From contig JAHCML010000003.1 of assembly GCA_019192455.1 (NCBI GenBank), positions 539,294 through 603,293 of the forward strand: a DNA stretch of 64,000 bases, given 5' to 3'. The translations under genes and the position numbers were made by a program. The DNA is from Alphaproteobacteria bacterium SS10 (GTDB lineage: Bacteria; Pseudomonadota; Alphaproteobacteria; TMED2). Positions within the stretch are counted from its first letter, which is position 1. Every line of letters starts with the position of its first letter. Positions 44,041-54,145 of this stretch are shown here, piece after piece. The notes beneath the pieces were generated by a model. The model saw only the letters and a program-made list of their open reading frames with translations. It made no database searches and had not been told where the DNA came from.

Positions 44041-44811
44041 CTAGTCGATCTCTTCCTGGCCTTCATGTGCCTGGGCAAACATCTCACGGTCGACCGGCTC
44101 CTCATGTTGTGGCTCCCATGAGCCGCCCTCTGGTCGGTGCCAGGCGGTCCGATGCAATGATCCATCTGCCTGGCGTGCCCACCACCAGGTCTTGCAGCGA
44201 AGGTCGCCATGCCAGCTATAGGCGAGCAGGGCGGGCTGCTCCCGCGTGGTCAGCCCGTGCAGGCGATGCGCCGGGGTGTAGGAGTGATGCCCAGGTGTTA
44301 GCGTGACGGGCGCCCCGTCATAGCCATGCTGGATATCGACCTCGCCTGAGATGCAGTAATAGACCTCCTCCGCCTCATGGGTGTGAAGCGGGTAGCGCAG
44401 ATGTGGGGCCAGCAGGAACAACCCAGCTGAGATGTGGTCACTGTTGAAGCCACCATAGTTACCGGCCGCCTGCGCGGTGAAAAGCCCATCCGCCAGCCGC
44501 TGGTCGACCCCGCCACCGCCATAGACAGGGCTCCAATCCAGATTATGGATTGCTGAGTTCACGGCATCGGCCAGCGTGGTGCCGGTATGGGGGAGGGAGC
44601 CAGCAATCTGTTCGAGATGCTGATGCGCCTTATCTGCAATGGCGTTAAAGGGGCCGCGGATCGGGGCGCCGGCATCAATGGATGTTAGCTGCTTGGTGAA
44701 GCTAGCCAACCAAGGGTGTTCGGCAACCAGGTCATTCAGCGTATGGCTTAAGGACGCGATGTAGGTCGCTGCCGTTGATCGAAGTTCGACCTCAGTCGTG
44801 TCGAGTTTCAT
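44041..44811 (-). CDS. Cupin protein of the dimethylsulfoniopropionate lyase family
   Basis: A 256-residue protein with a helical N-terminal half and a C-terminal cupin barrel. The metal-site pattern of DMSP lyases such as DddL/DddQ/DddW is visible: GLFLLAPHLRYPLHTHEAEEVYY with His143, His145, Glu149 and Tyr151, then a second histidine in PAHRLHGL (182/185). This matches enzymes that cut the marine osmolyte DMSP to dimethyl sulfide and acrylate. No acrylate-use genes are adjacent, and related cupins without DMSP activity exist, so the activity is not certain. It lies downstream of secA on the same strand. Confidence 0.72.
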   Translation of the reverse strand: MKLDTTEVELRSTAATYIASLSHTLNDLVAEHPWLASFTKQLTSIDAGAPIRGPFNAIADKAHQHLEQIAGSLPHTGTTLADAVNSAIHNLDWSPVYGGGGVDQRLADGLFTAQAAGNYGGFNSDHISAGLFLLAPHLRYPLHTHEAEEVYYCISGEVDIQHGYDGAPVTLTPGHHSYTPAHRLHGLTTREQPALLAYSWHGDLRCKTWWWARQADGSLHRTAWHRPEGGSWEPQHEEPVDREMFAQAHEGQEEID

Positions 44812-44849
44812 CGATCGAACCCTTTAAGCGAGCCCTTCGTCAGGGCTGA

Positions 44850-47615
44850 TTAATCCAGCTTCCCGTGGCAGTGCTTGTACTTTTTGCCTGAACCACATGG
44901 GCATGGTGCGTTACGTGGCACCTTACCCCAAGTCGACGGATCATTGGGATCAATCGTTTTGGTTTCAGGATCCGCTTCCATCACCTCTGGTCCGGCAATA
45001 CCGGGGCCTTGCGGGGCTGTGTAGTTTAACGCCTCATCAGCCGGGGCCAGATCTTCTGGATTGGCTGCAGGGTCAATCACTCCCGCCATCGGGTTGCCAC
45101 GGTTGAGTGTGGCAACAGCCTGGGTCAGGCCGTTCTCACCCGGCTCACCAATTTGAATGGTGATGATGGCAAGAGAGTTGGTCACCTGTTCCCGTAGGCG
45201 GGCTAGCAGCCCCTCAAACAACTGGAACGCCTCGGCCTTATACTCATTCAGCGGATCACGCTGGGCATAGGCGCGGAGGTTGATGCCGTCCCGGATGTGA
45301 TCAAGGGTCAGCAGGTGTTCTTTCCAGAGCTGGTCGAGATGCTGCAGCAGGATGCTTTTCTCAACCGTGCGCATCACTGGTGCTGTGTAGGTAACGGCCT
45401 TACGGGCGATCTGTTCGTCCGCCATCTGGGTCAGGCGCTCGATGATCTCTTGATCGGCGATGCCTTCCTCATCCGCCCAGTCTTTAACCGGGACCGGCAT
45501 GCCGAAGATACGCTGCACTTCACTTTGAAGGCGGTCCACATCCCATTGCTCAGCATAAGCATTTGGCGGAATGCATTCAGCGACCAGGTCTTCGATCACC
45601 TCATGGCGCATATCGCGGATGGTCTCGGATAGATCATCAGCAGCCATGATCTCGCGACGTTGTTCATAGATGACCTTACGTTGGTCATTCATGACGTTGT
45701 CGTATTTCAGGATGTTCTTCCGGGCCTCAAAATAGTGACCCTCAACCCGCTTCTGGGCCTTCTCAATCGCCTTGTTGATCCAAGGGTGGAAGATGGCTTC
45801 CCCATCCTTCACGCCCAACTTGCCGAGCAGGCCATCAATCTTGTCACCGCCAAACACCTTCATCAGGTGATCTTCAAGCGACAGGAAGAAGATTGAGGCG
45901 CCAGGATCACCCTGACGGCCGGAACGGCCACGCAGCTGGTTGTCAATGCGGCGGCTCTCGTGGCGCTCGGTACCAACGATAAGCAGGCCGCCAGCCTCTT
46001 TAACCTCACCACGGGCATCCATGATCTGTTTCTCGATCTCAGCCTGTTTGGCGTCGGTCAGCTTGCCTTCCTCGATCTCGGAGAGCTGCATTTCTAGATT
46101 GCCGCCAAGCTGAATATCGGTACCCCGACCGGCCATGTTGGTGGCGATGGTCACGGCACCCGGGCGTCCGGCTTGCGAGATGATCTGGGCCTCTTGCTCG
46201 TGATACCGGGCGTTGAGGACGTTGTGCTTGATCTTCTTTTTCTTCAGCAGCGCTGAGAGTTCTTCCGACTTCTCAATAGAGATGGTGCCGACCAGGACAG
46301 GCTGGCCCTTCTCTTGTGCCTCGGTGACGACTTCGATCACCGCGTCGGTCTTCTCTTTCTCTGTGCGATAGATGACATCGTGTTCATCGGCACGGGCAAC
46401 CGGCTTATTGGTCGGGATATCGACCACAGGCAGGTTGTATATCTCTTCAAACTCGGCCGCCTCAGTCATGGCGGTACCGGTCATACCGGCCAGCTTCGGA
46501 TACAGGCGGAAATAGTTCTGTAGGGTGATCGAGGCGAGGGTTTGGTTCTCCCGCTGGATCGTCACGCCTTCCTTGGCTTCAATCGCCTGGTGCTGGCCCT
46601 CGCCATAGCGGCGGCCTTCCATCATCCGGCCGGTATGCTCATCAATGATGATGACGCGGTCGGATTTAACGATGTAATCGACATCACGCCGATACACATG
46701 CTGTGCCCGCAAGGCCCGGGTCACATAGTGCAGCAGGTTCAAATTCTCGATGTCATACATGCTGCCAGAGGGCATCAGGCCCATCTCACGGCAGATTTCA
46801 TCGATATGCTCGGCGCCCTTATCGGTCAGGGCTGCTGAGCGGGTTTTCTGCTCAATCTCGTAATCGCCTTCATTGAGCTTCTTCACCGCTTCGTTGAAGC
46901 TCATATACAGCTCAGAGCTATCAACTGATGGGCCGGAGATGATCAGCGGGGTCCGCGCCTCATCGATCAGGATGGAGTCCACCTCATCAACGATGGCCAA
47001 GGCAAATTCGCGCTGGACCATATCTTCCAGGCTGAACTGCATGTTGTCGCGCAGATAGTCGAAGCCGAACTGGGCGTTCGTGCCATAGGTAATATCGGCA
47101 TTGTACGCAGCCTGTCGCTGGTCCTTGCCGAACTCATTCTCCGTAATGCAGCCAACGGTCAGGCCGAGGGCGTTATACACCTGACCCATCCATTCAGCGT
47201 CACGGGCGGCGAGGTAATCATTAACCGTCACCACATGCACACCTTTGGCCGGGATGGCATTTAGATAGGCCGCCAGGGTCGCGACGAGGGTCTTACCCTC
47301 ACCGGTTCGCATCTCTGCGATCCGGCCCTGGTGCAGGACCATGCCGCCCATCAGCTGAACGTCAAAGTGGCGTTGGCCCAGCGTGCGCTTTGCGGCCTCA
47401 CGCACGGCGGCGAAGGCTTCCGGCAGCAATTTGTCGAGGGTTTCGCCACCCTCGTGCCGCTCACGGAACTTGGCGGTTAGGCCTTTCAGATCCTCATCGC
47501 TCAACGCCTCAAACTGCGGCTCAAGCTCATTGATCTGAGCCACCGTTGATTTCATTGAATTGAGCACGCGGTCATTGGGCGTGCCGAACATCTTGCGGGC
47601 GAGCGCACCGATCAT
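44850..47615 (-). CDS. secA: Preprotein translocase ATPase SecA
   Basis: The motor that drives unfolded proteins through SecYEG. The 921 residues include [19 protein letters not shown] (Walker A), [21 protein letters not shown] (motif II with the DEVD variant), [32 protein letters not shown] and the helical wing and scaffold domains. The C-terminus carries the zinc-binding SEC-C motif ([15 protein letters not shown]) for SecB and ribosome contact. It is divergent from the parvulin gene across a 288-base gap, an arrangement frequent in Alphaproteobacteria. Confidence 0.98.
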   Translation of the reverse strand: MIGALARKMFGTPNDRVLNSMKSTVAQINELEPQFEALSDEDLKGLTAKFRERHEGGETLDKLLPEAFAAVREAAKRTLGQRHFDVQLMGGMVLHQGRIAEMRTGEGKTLVATLAAYLNAIPAKGVHVVTVNDYLAARDAEWMGQVYNALGLTVGCITENEFGKDQRQAAYNADITYGTNAQFGFDYLRDNMQFSLEDMVQREFALAIVDEVDSILIDEARTPLIISGPSVDSSELYMSFNEAVKKLNEGDYEIEQKTRSAALTDKGAEHIDEICREMGLMPSGSMYDIENLNLLHYVTRALRAQHVYRRDVDYIVKSDRVIIIDEHTGRMMEGRRYGEGQHQAIEAKEGVTIQRENQTLASITLQNYFRLYPKLAGMTGTAMTEAAEFEEIYNLPVVDIPTNKPVARADEHDVIYRTEKEKTDAVIEVVTEAQEKGQPVLVGTISIEKSEELSALLKKKKIKHNVLNARYHEQEAQIISQAGRPGAVTIATNMAGRGTDIQLGGNLEMQLSEIEEGKLTDAKQAEIEKQIMDARGEVKEAGGLLIVGTERHESRRIDNQLRGRSGRQGDPGASIFFLSLEDHLMKVFGGDKIDGLLGKLGVKDGEAIFHPWINKAIEKAQKRVEGHYFEARKNILKYDNVMNDQRKVIYEQRREIMAADDLSETIRDMRHEVIEDLVAECIPPNAYAEQWDVDRLQSEVQRIFGMPVPVKDWADEEGIADQEIIERLTQMADEQIARKAVTYTAPVMRTVEKSILLQHLDQLWKEHLLTLDHIRDGINLRAYAQRDPLNEYKAEAFQLFEGLLARLREQVTNSLAIITIQIGEPGENGLTQAVATLNRGNPMAGVIDPAANPEDLAPADEALNYTAPQGPGIAGPEVMEADPETKTIDPNDPSTWGKVPRNAPCPCGSGKKYKHCHGKLD

Positions 47616-47903
47616 GGTGATATCCTAAGGGTCGTCTCTAAATCGCCACCAAACCGGTGGTCTGCGGTCGGGTTTGGTTACCCTGGGCGCTAATGTAGTG
47701 TGTGACTTACCGAGGTGCCATTACTCGTGTCAAATAACCACGTGGTGTTGGCACCCAGGATTACGACTTTTGAATCCTTGCTTGCCACCCTACACCCGTG
47801 CTTCTAATGCGCCGCAGCGTATCGCGCCGCCGCCCAATGGGCGCGCCGATAACCCCGAATGCCCTGGAAATCCAGGACTTTAGAACCGAAAGGTTGCCAT
47901 CCG

Positions 47904-48878
47904 ATGGCCGAAAATCAAACGACCGAACAAGCCGAAGGCAATAATGAGAAAGAAGCGGCGACCGCATCCGGTCAATCCCGCCTCGTAAGCTTTATTTTGA
48001 TGGGAGTCGTTGCCGTGATGGCCGTGTCCACCATCGGCTATATGGCGATCAATGCCACCCAGGCCCAAGAACAGGCCGTTACTGAGGCTGGCCCGGACGA
48101 AGATCTGGTGATTGCCCGCATTGGCGACCGTGAATACACCACCGCTGATCTGGAAGTGTTCGTTCAGACCCTGCCACCACAGCTTCAACAGCTTCCACTG
48201 TCGGTGATTTACCCATCGCTGATCGAGCAGTTCGTCAGCCTCGAGCTGGTGGTCAATGAAGCCTATAAGCAGGGGCTTGAGAGCGACCCAGAGGTGGTCG
48301 AGGCGCTGAAGGTTGAGCAGGACCGCATTGTCCGCGAAATCTTCCTCGATCGTTATGTGGAAACGCAGGTGACTGAGGAGTCGATTGACGACGCCTATAA
48401 TGAGTTCCTGTTCGCCAACCCGACTGAAACTGAAGTGCGGGCCCGTCACATCCTGGTTGATACCGCCGAAGAGGCCACTGCACTGATCGCCCGTCTTGAT
48501 GGCGGCGCGGACTTTGCCGAGTTGGCCCGTGAGGCCTCAACCGGTCCAAGCAGTGAAGCCGGTGGCGACCTTGGTTTCTTTTCTCGCGACCGGATGGTGA
48601 AGCCATTCTCAGATGCCGCGTTTGAGTTGGCGGTTGGCGATTACACCAAAACCCCGGTTGAGACCCAGTTTGGTTTCCACGTGATCCTGGTTGAGGAGCG
48701 CCGCGACAGCGACCCGCCAACCAAAGAGCAAGTGCGCGACCAGCTGTTTGATCGTCTGGCCTCCAACGCTGTCCAAGCGTACTTCCGTGAGCTGCAGGCG
48801 GCCTCAGACGTTGAGATGTTTGACTTGTCTGGTGAGCCGGTTGCTCTGTCTTCAGAAGAAGAAGGCGCTAGCCAGTAA
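47904..48878 (+). CDS. Membrane-anchored parvulin peptidyl-prolyl isomerase
   Basis: A periplasmic folding factor. ATG 47904 (MAENQTTEQAEGN) follows GAAAGG and gives 324 residues. After a polar tail of about 25 residues comes one membrane helix (LVSFILMGVVAVMAVSTIGYM), a SurA-like N-terminal chaperone segment and a PpiC domain (ARHILVDTAEEATALIARL, then GGDLGFFSRDRMVKPF and TQFGFHVILVEER). The tail is acidic. It is divergent from secA and precedes argJ by 36 bases, so it probably helps exported proteins fold. Confidence 0.92.
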   Translation: MAENQTTEQAEGNNEKEAATASGQSRLVSFILMGVVAVMAVSTIGYMAINATQAQEQAVTEAGPDEDLVIARIGDREYTTADLEVFVQTLPPQLQQLPLSVIYPSLIEQFVSLELVVNEAYKQGLESDPEVVEALKVEQDRIVREIFLDRYVETQVTEESIDDAYNEFLFANPTETEVRARHILVDTAEEATALIARLDGGADFAELAREASTGPSSEAGGDLGFFSRDRMVKPFSDAAFELAVGDYTKTPVETQFGFHVILVEERRDSDPPTKEQVRDQLFDRLASNAVQAYFRELQAASDVEMFDLSGEPVALSSEEEGASQ

Positions 48879-48914
48879 GCTAGCGTCAGCCCCCCCGGCT
48901 GGAGCTTCCCGCTC

Positions 48915-50165
48915 ATGTCACTTGCTGTCTCTCCACTTGCCCCGACTGGGTTCCCAGAAATGCTGGGCGTGCCCGGGGTTAAGATTGCCACCGGCAATTC
49001 CGGCGGTCGCTATCGCGGCCGTGATGATGTGCTGTTCATTCAGATGGATGAACCAAGCGCCGTTGCGGGTGTCTTTACCCAATCGCAGACGGCCGCGGCG
49101 CCAGTGCTGTGGTGTCGCCGTGCTTTGGAGAAGGGGTTGGCCCGCTCCATCGTCGTGAACGCCGGCAATGCAAATGCCTTTACAGGCAGTGCGGGCGATC
49201 GGCTGGTTGAGGCAACGGTGTTCGCCGCCACACAGATGGCACCGGATCCCACGCCGCCGGAGCAGGTGTTTATCGCCTCCACCGGTGTGATTGGTGAGCC
49301 GCTACCCGCTGATATGATTGCCAACGCGCTTGAACATATCGCACCAAAACTCGCCGATAGTGATCAGCCCGGTGGTTGGGAAGCCGCCGCCAAGGCGATC
49401 ATGACCACGGATACCTTCGCCAAGGGCGCTAGCACGACCTGCACAATTGGCGGCAAGACCGTAACGGTTAGCGGCATCGCCAAGGGATCTGGCATGATCG
49501 CGCCGAATATGGCGACGATGCTTGGCTTCTTATTCACCGATGCTGACATTGATCAGGCCGTGCTGCAGCGCCTGCTGACCACCGCGAATGACCGCAGCTT
49601 TAACTGCATCACGGTGGATGGTGATACCTCAACCAGTGACACGGTTCTGCTGACCGCCACAGGTAGGGCCGGCAATCAGAAGCTCACCAAGCTTAATGAT
49701 CGAGGTGTCAGCACCCTCCGCGCCGCCCTGTACCGGGTCATGGAGGACTTGGCCCAGCAAATCGTCCGCGATGGCGAAGGGGCATCCAAGTTTATTGAGG
49801 TCACTGTCACTGGTGCGCGCTCAACCAAATCGGCCCGCCAGGTGGCGATGAGCATTGCGAACTCACCGCTCGTGAAGACCGCGATTGCAGGTGAGGATGC
49901 GAATTGGGGGCGGATCGTGATGGCGGCCGGTAAGGCCGGCGTGCCGTTTGATCAGAACAGCCTGACCGTCGCTGTCGGTGGCATTGCCATTGCCGCCAAC
50001 GGTGAACGTGTCGCGGATTATGATGAGGCACCGGTTGCCGCCCATATGGCTGGTGATCGCATCGAGATAGAGGTTAGCCTCGGCGGTGGCCGCGGTAAGG
50101 GACGGGTTTGGACCTGTGATCTGACCCACCAATACATCACGATTAACGCCGATTACCGGAGCTGA
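48915..50165 (+). CDS. argJ: Bifunctional glutamate N-acetyltransferase/amino-acid acetyltransferase
   Basis: Recycles the acetyl group in the cyclic arginine pathway by moving it from N-acetylornithine to glutamate. The 416-residue precursor cuts itself at the conserved KGSGMIAPNMATMLGF, just before the threonine that becomes the nucleophile of the beta chain. N-terminal VVNAGNANAFTG and the C-terminal GEDANWGRIVMAAGKAG segment are both intact. The GNAT gene starts inside its stop codon (TGATG), giving the unit argJ-GNAT-mutT. Confidence 0.96.
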   Translation: MSLAVSPLAPTGFPEMLGVPGVKIATGNSGGRYRGRDDVLFIQMDEPSAVAGVFTQSQTAAAPVLWCRRALEKGLARSIVVNAGNANAFTGSAGDRLVEATVFAATQMAPDPTPPEQVFIASTGVIGEPLPADMIANALEHIAPKLADSDQPGGWEAAAKAIMTTDTFAKGASTTCTIGGKTVTVSGIAKGSGMIAPNMATMLGFLFTDADIDQAVLQRLLTTANDRSFNCITVDGDTSTSDTVLLTATGRAGNQKLTKLNDRGVSTLRAALYRVMEDLAQQIVRDGEGASKFIEVTVTGARSTKSARQVAMSIANSPLVKTAIAGEDANWGRIVMAAGKAGVPFDQNSLTVAVGGIAIAANGERVADYDEAPVAAHMAGDRIEIEVSLGGGRGKGRVWTCDLTHQYITINADYRS

Positions 50166-50770
50166 TGTCCGGCCTGACCCCATCCGGATTTGCGTTGCCC
50201 GAAGAGGGACTATCGACAGCCCGCTTAAGCTTCCGCCCACCAATTGACAGCGATGCCGACCAGCTGAAGGCCATCATGTCTGAGGGCGAGGTCACCCGCT
50301 GGCTGACAGATATTCCCTGGCCGTTTGAGGCGTATCATGCCCGGGATTGGGTTCAGCGATGCCAGCGTAGTTGGGGCCTCGATGCTGCCTATCCCCTGTT
50401 CGCCTTTATGGGCGATGACCTCGCAGGCTCGGTGACACTGACCAAGGTTAATGGTGATGAAGCGATTTTGGGCTTCTGGCTTAACCGTGCCTTCTGGGGG
50501 CAGGGGCTGGGCCTTGAGATGGTCTCCGCACTAACTGATTGGAACTTTGAGCAAAGGTATTTCAAGCGCTTCGTGGCTGGTGTCCATCCGGATAATGCAA
50601 GGTCGATTAAGCTGCTAGAGGCCCTAGGCTATGTGCCAATTGGTGAGCGGATGTATATATTGCCGCCCCATGATCACCGTGCCATCGGTCCGCACTACAT
50701 GCTAACCGACGATAACTGGCAGGCCATTCAAGTCGCCAAGGCTAGAGCTGAGAGAAAAGCCACAAAATGA
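50165..50770 (+). CDS. GNAT family N-acetyltransferase (RimJ/RimL-like)
   Basis: A 201-residue acetyltransferase of the RimJ/RimL type. Visible parts are LSTARLSFRPPIDSDADQL at the start, the acetyl-CoA stretch around GFWLNRAFWGQGLGLEMVSAL, and HPDNARSIKLLEALGYVPIGE at the C-terminus. The substrate is unknown; relatives modify ribosomal proteins or small amines. It overlaps argJ by one base and mutT by four, so translation is coupled. Confidence 0.88.
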   Translation: MSGLTPSGFALPEEGLSTARLSFRPPIDSDADQLKAIMSEGEVTRWLTDIPWPFEAYHARDWVQRCQRSWGLDAAYPLFAFMGDDLAGSVTLTKVNGDEAILGFWLNRAFWGQGLGLEMVSALTDWNFEQRYFKRFVAGVHPDNARSIKLLEALGYVPIGERMYILPPHDHRAIGPHYMLTDDNWQAIQVAKARAERKATK

Positions 50771-51216
50771 CCGAGACACAGACCGAAACCGTCGCCCTCG
50801 CCGGTAGCCGTGAGAAGCCGATCCTGCTGGTCTCCGCCGCCGTTTTGGTTGATGGCGATAACCGGGTGCTATTGGCCCGACGCCCGCAGGGCAAGCACCT
50901 CGGTGGGTTATGGGAGTTTCCCGGTGGTAAGCTGCAGGCGGGTGAAACGCCAGAAGATGCGGTGATCCGGGAGCTTCAGGAAGAGCTGGGCGTTCATACC
51001 CAGGCAAAATGCCTGCACCCCCTGACCTTTGCCTCGCATCCTTATGAAGAGTTCCATCTGATGATGCCGCTTTTCATCTGCCGTAAATGGGGTGGTCCTG
51101 CGGTGCCTAAAGAGGGGCAAGAGCTCGCCTGGGTGAAGCCTGGCCAGTTGCGCGATTATCCAATGCCACCAGCGGACGCCCCGCTGATTAGTGCCATCCA
51201 AGATCAGTTGATGTGA
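50767..51216 (+). CDS. mutT: 8-oxo-dGTP diphosphatase (Nudix, MutT type)
   Basis: Removes 8-oxo-dGTP from the nucleotide pool. The Nudix box is complete (GKLQAGETPEDAVIRELQEE then LG, fitting G-x5-E-x7-REUxEExGU), and RRPQGKHLGGLWEFPGGKL before it is characteristic of MutT. The N-terminal 20 residues are a polar extension. It is the last gene of the argJ-GNAT-mutT unit. Confidence 0.93.
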   Translation: MTETQTETVALAGSREKPILLVSAAVLVDGDNRVLLARRPQGKHLGGLWEFPGGKLQAGETPEDAVIRELQEELGVHTQAKCLHPLTFASHPYEEFHLMMPLFICRKWGGPAVPKEGQELAWVKPGQLRDYPMPPADAPLISAIQDQLM

Positions 51217-51285
51217 TCGTGGCGGGATTCACGGCGGGGCTAGAGCGCGTTCTGGCAATCGCCGTTCCGTGTTAACCTTTCGCCC

Positions 51286-52056
51286 ATGTATCGCGACGTC
51301 ATCGACCTCAACAATTTCTACCAGGATCGGCTTGGCCAGGTCGTGCAACGGCTGTTGCGTCGCCGGTTGCGGCAGATGTGGCCGGACTTGTCGGGGATGA
51401 ACCTGCTGGGCTTCGGCTATGCCGGACCGCTTTTGCAGGCCTTTGAGGAAGACGCCGCAGCCAAGTTTTTGGCCATGCCGGCACCGCAAGGCGTTATGGC
51501 CTGGCCTGGTGAGGGAACCCCGGGTGGTGTCGCCCTGGTTCATGAGGGCGAGCTGCCGTTTGAGGACGCCTCAATTGACCGGATTGTCCTGTGCCACGCG
51601 GTGGAGTGTTCCACCAAGCCGGATGCCCTTATGCGCGAGGTTTGGCGGGTGCTGGCCGGGCAGGGACGTTTGATGGTAATCGCGCCAAACCGGGCTGGCG
51701 TCTGGGCGCGGTCTGAGACAACGCCCTTTGGATATGGGGTGCCGTTTTCAACCGGCCAGCTGGTGCATTTGCTGCGTGACCATAACTTTGCCCCGGAAAG
51801 GACGGCCAAGGCGGTCTTTATCCCGCCGGTGCGGCGTCGGTTCCTGCTCTCTGCCGCCCCAGCTTGGGAGGAATTTGGTGAGCGATGGTTTGAGCCGCTG
51901 GCCGGTGTGAACTTCGTTGAATGCTCTAAGCAGGTATTTGCCGGGCTTAAGCCACAGCGCGAGGCCCAGCGGATCAAACGACCGGTGCTTGTGCCTGTAC
52001 CTGCGAATGGACGGCCGCAGCCGGGCTACGCATTACGTCGGGATCGCTCGGTCTAG
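51286..52056 (+). CDS. Class I SAM-dependent methyltransferase
   Basis: A 256-residue methyltransferase-like protein. The nucleotide-binding part is modified: [15 protein letters not shown] occupies motif [19 protein letters not shown] is the typical motif IV region, and [22 protein letters not shown] is the following helix and strand. The last 50 residues are basic and Pro-rich. This type is common in Alphaproteobacteria near gloB, which is absent here. The substrate is unknown. Its stop overlaps the convergent metX-metW gene by four bases. Confidence 0.82.
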   Translation: MYRDVIDLNNFYQDRLGQVVQRLLRRRLRQMWPDLSGMNLLGFGYAGPLLQAFEEDAAAKFLAMPAPQGVMAWPGEGTPGGVALVHEGELPFEDASIDRIVLCHAVECSTKPDALMREVWRVLAGQGRLMVIAPNRAGVWARSETTPFGYGVPFSTGQLVHLLRDHNFAPERTAKAVFIPPVRRRFLLSAAPAWEEFGERWFEPLAGVNFVECSKQVFAGLKPQREAQRIKRPVLVPVPANGRPQPGYALRRDRSV

Positions 52057-53915
52057 CCCTGGCTAACCTTAAAGACCGCTTGCTCACCAAGCAGGTTGTG
52101 CCAGCGGGATAGGCGCTTGTAATCCACGACCCGGCTGCCCGCCAGATGCCGGTCCATAATCACCTTCGCCGCATCGATTTTCAGACCCATATCATCGGCC
52201 AAATCGATGAAGTCATTGATGGTGAAGAAGTGGATGTTTGGCGTGTTGTACCAACTATGGGGTAGGGCGCTTGTCACGGGCATGCGGCCACTGAGGCCCA
52301 ATGATGCGCGGACCCGCCAATGGCCGAAATTCTGGAATGAGATGATGGCGTAATGGGCGACCCGCAGCATCTCCTCCAGCATGACGCGTGGTTGGCTCAT
52401 CGCCTGGAGGGTTTGGCCCAAGACGGCGTAATCCACGCTGTCGGCGGGGTAGTGCTCCAGATCCTGCTCGGCATCGCCTTGGATGACAGTCAGGCCATGA
52501 CCAACGGCGGTTTGAACCAGGCCTTGGTCAATCTCAATGCCACGGCCTGAAACTTCGCACTTATCCCGCAGATGGACGAGCAGCGCACCATCACCACAAC
52601 CAATATCGAGCACAGTACTGCGTGGTTTGATCAGGCTGCCGATCAGGCCGATATCCGCCCGCACGGTTGGGTCTTGAACGGTCTTGGCCGGTTCTGCTGG
52701 TGTTGTTTCTGCTAGCGCCGGTAACAGGCCACGTGCCCGCGCGGCACCGTCAACAAAGCCTTGTATGACGGCTTCAAATTGCGGCTCATCAAGCAGGAAG
52801 GCGTCGTGGCCTTTATCGGTCTCAATCTCCGAGAACGTTACATTGGCACCGGCACCATTCAGCGCGTGAACTAGGCGTAGGCTCTCAGAGGTTGGGAATA
52901 GCCAGTCACTCGTAAACGACACGACACAGAACCGAACCGGCGTGCCTTGGAACAGCTTGGATAGTTGGCCACCATGGCTGCGGCACAGATCGAAGTAGTC
53001 CATGGCCCTGGTGATGTAGAGATAGCTGTTGGCGTCAAACCGCTCAACGAATGTGGAACCTTGGTGGCGCAGATAGCTCTCAACCTGGAAATCAGCCTCA
53101 AAGCCAAAGGTGAGATCGGGGCGGTCCTGAAGGTTGCGACCAAACTTCCGCTGCAATGCCGCCTCAGACAGATAGGTGATGTGGGCCGCCATCCGCGCCA
53201 CGGCGAGGCCGTTGCGTGGGCGCTTGCCATGGGCGAGGTAATTGCCGCCCAGCCAATCCGGATCAGCCATCACGGCCTGCCGTCCCACCTCATCGAAGGC
53301 GATGTTTTGGGCGGTGTGATAGACGGCCGTGGCAATCGGGATCGCGGCAAACACCCGTTCCGGGTAGCGGACAGCCCATTCCAGTACCTGCATGCCGCCC
53401 ATGGACCCGCCAATCACGGCGAACAGGCTATCAATGCCCAGATGGTCGATCAGCAGCGCCTGGGCCCGAACCATATCGCCAATGGTGATTACCGGGAATT
53501 TGGTGCCAAAGGCTTCACCGGTTTCCGGATTGATATCCAGCGGACCGAATGAGCCCATGCAACCGCCTAACACATTGCTGCAAATAACAAAGAAGCGGTC
53601 AGTATCGATGGGCTTGCCGGGCCCAATCAGGCTCTCCCACCAACCCGGCTTGCCCGTGACAGGGTGCGTCTCGCCGAAGTATTGGTCACCGGTTAGGGCA
53701 TGGCAGATCAGGATGGCATTGGTGCGATCCTGGTTCAGCGCACCGGCGGTCGTATATGAAATCCGAAGCGGGCTCAGGCTGCCGCCATTATCCAATGGCA
53801 TGGGCTCATCACCCGCCAGCTCCACATGGTGGCCAGGCAGGTTGGCAAGCTCTTCCGGCTTGGTTGGGGCGGCGATCGGGTTAGGTGACTGAGCGACCAC
53901 GGTTTCTAGCGACAA
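52053..53915 (-). CDS. metX-metW: Fusion protein: homoserine O-acetyltransferase (MetX) - MetW methyltransferase
   Basis: One 620-codon frame encodes two proteins that are usually separate neighbours. Residues 1-395 are MetX, an alpha/beta hydrolase that activates homoserine for methionine synthesis: CHALTGDQY, the nucleophile Ser171 in [10 protein letters not shown], Asp337 in FTSDWLFP and His370 in DKGHDAFLL are all present. Residues 395-416 are an Ala/Pro/Thr linker. Residues 417-620 are MetW, with [12 protein letters not shown] as the SAM motif and the family's [11 protein letters not shown] and [10 protein letters not shown] stretches. No ATG precedes the MetX core: TTG 53915 or GTG 53900 is the probable start. 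TTGACA at 53971-53966 could be a -35 element. Confidence 0.93.
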   Translation of the reverse strand: MSLETVVAQSPNPIAAPTKPEELANLPGHHVELAGDEPMPLDNGGSLSPLRISYTTAGALNQDRTNAILICHALTGDQYFGETHPVTGKPGWWESLIGPGKPIDTDRFFVICSNVLGGCMGSFGPLDINPETGEAFGTKFPVITIGDMVRAQALLIDHLGIDSLFAVIGGSMGGMQVLEWAVRYPERVFAAIPIATAVYHTAQNIAFDEVGRQAVMADPDWLGGNYLAHGKRPRNGLAVARMAAHITYLSEAALQRKFGRNLQDRPDLTFGFEADFQVESYLRHQGSTFVERFDANSYLYITRAMDYFDLCRSHGGQLSKLFQGTPVRFCVVSFTSDWLFPTSESLRLVHALNGAGANVTFSEIETDKGHDAFLLDEPQFEAVIQGFVDGAARARGLLPALAETTPAEPAKTVQDPTVRADIGLIGSLIKPRSTVLDIGCGDGALLVHLRDKCEVSGRGIEIDQGLVQTAVGHGLTVIQGDAEQDLEHYPADSVDYAVLGQTLQAMSQPRVMLEEMLRVAHYAIISFQNFGHWRVRASLGLSGRMPVTSALPHSWYNTPNIHFFTINDFIDLADDMGLKIDAAKVIMDRHLAGSRVVDYKRLSRWHNLLGEQAVFKVSQG

Positions 53916-54145
53916 AATCTGGTTAAAACGGCATCTGCTGATACATGTTGCTGGCAGTGCGCCGCTGTCAACAAAACTTCCACAAATTGCCGCGCAGGGC
54001 AGACAGTCTTTGCGTTCTTGGCTGGCTACTCCTAAACAACGCAGCCACCCTGGGAATGGATGCCGATTTTAGGTGTGTTGCCAGCGGTTTCCGCTAGACT
54101 GCCCAGCCATTCCAAATTGTCGAACCCCCCTGATCCACGCCCGCC

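Noticed and set aside
47674-47883. A 69-codon frame in the secA-parvulin gap
   Set aside because: Cys/Pro/Trp-rich composition unlike other proteins here, and it lies over the promoter region of two divergent genes.
53916-54145. A SAM or SAH riboswitch before the MetX-MetW gene
   Set aside because: Riboswitches are common before metX in this class, but I could not find a convincing core or stem set in this short gap. A covariance-model search of 53916-54145 on the minus strand would settle it.
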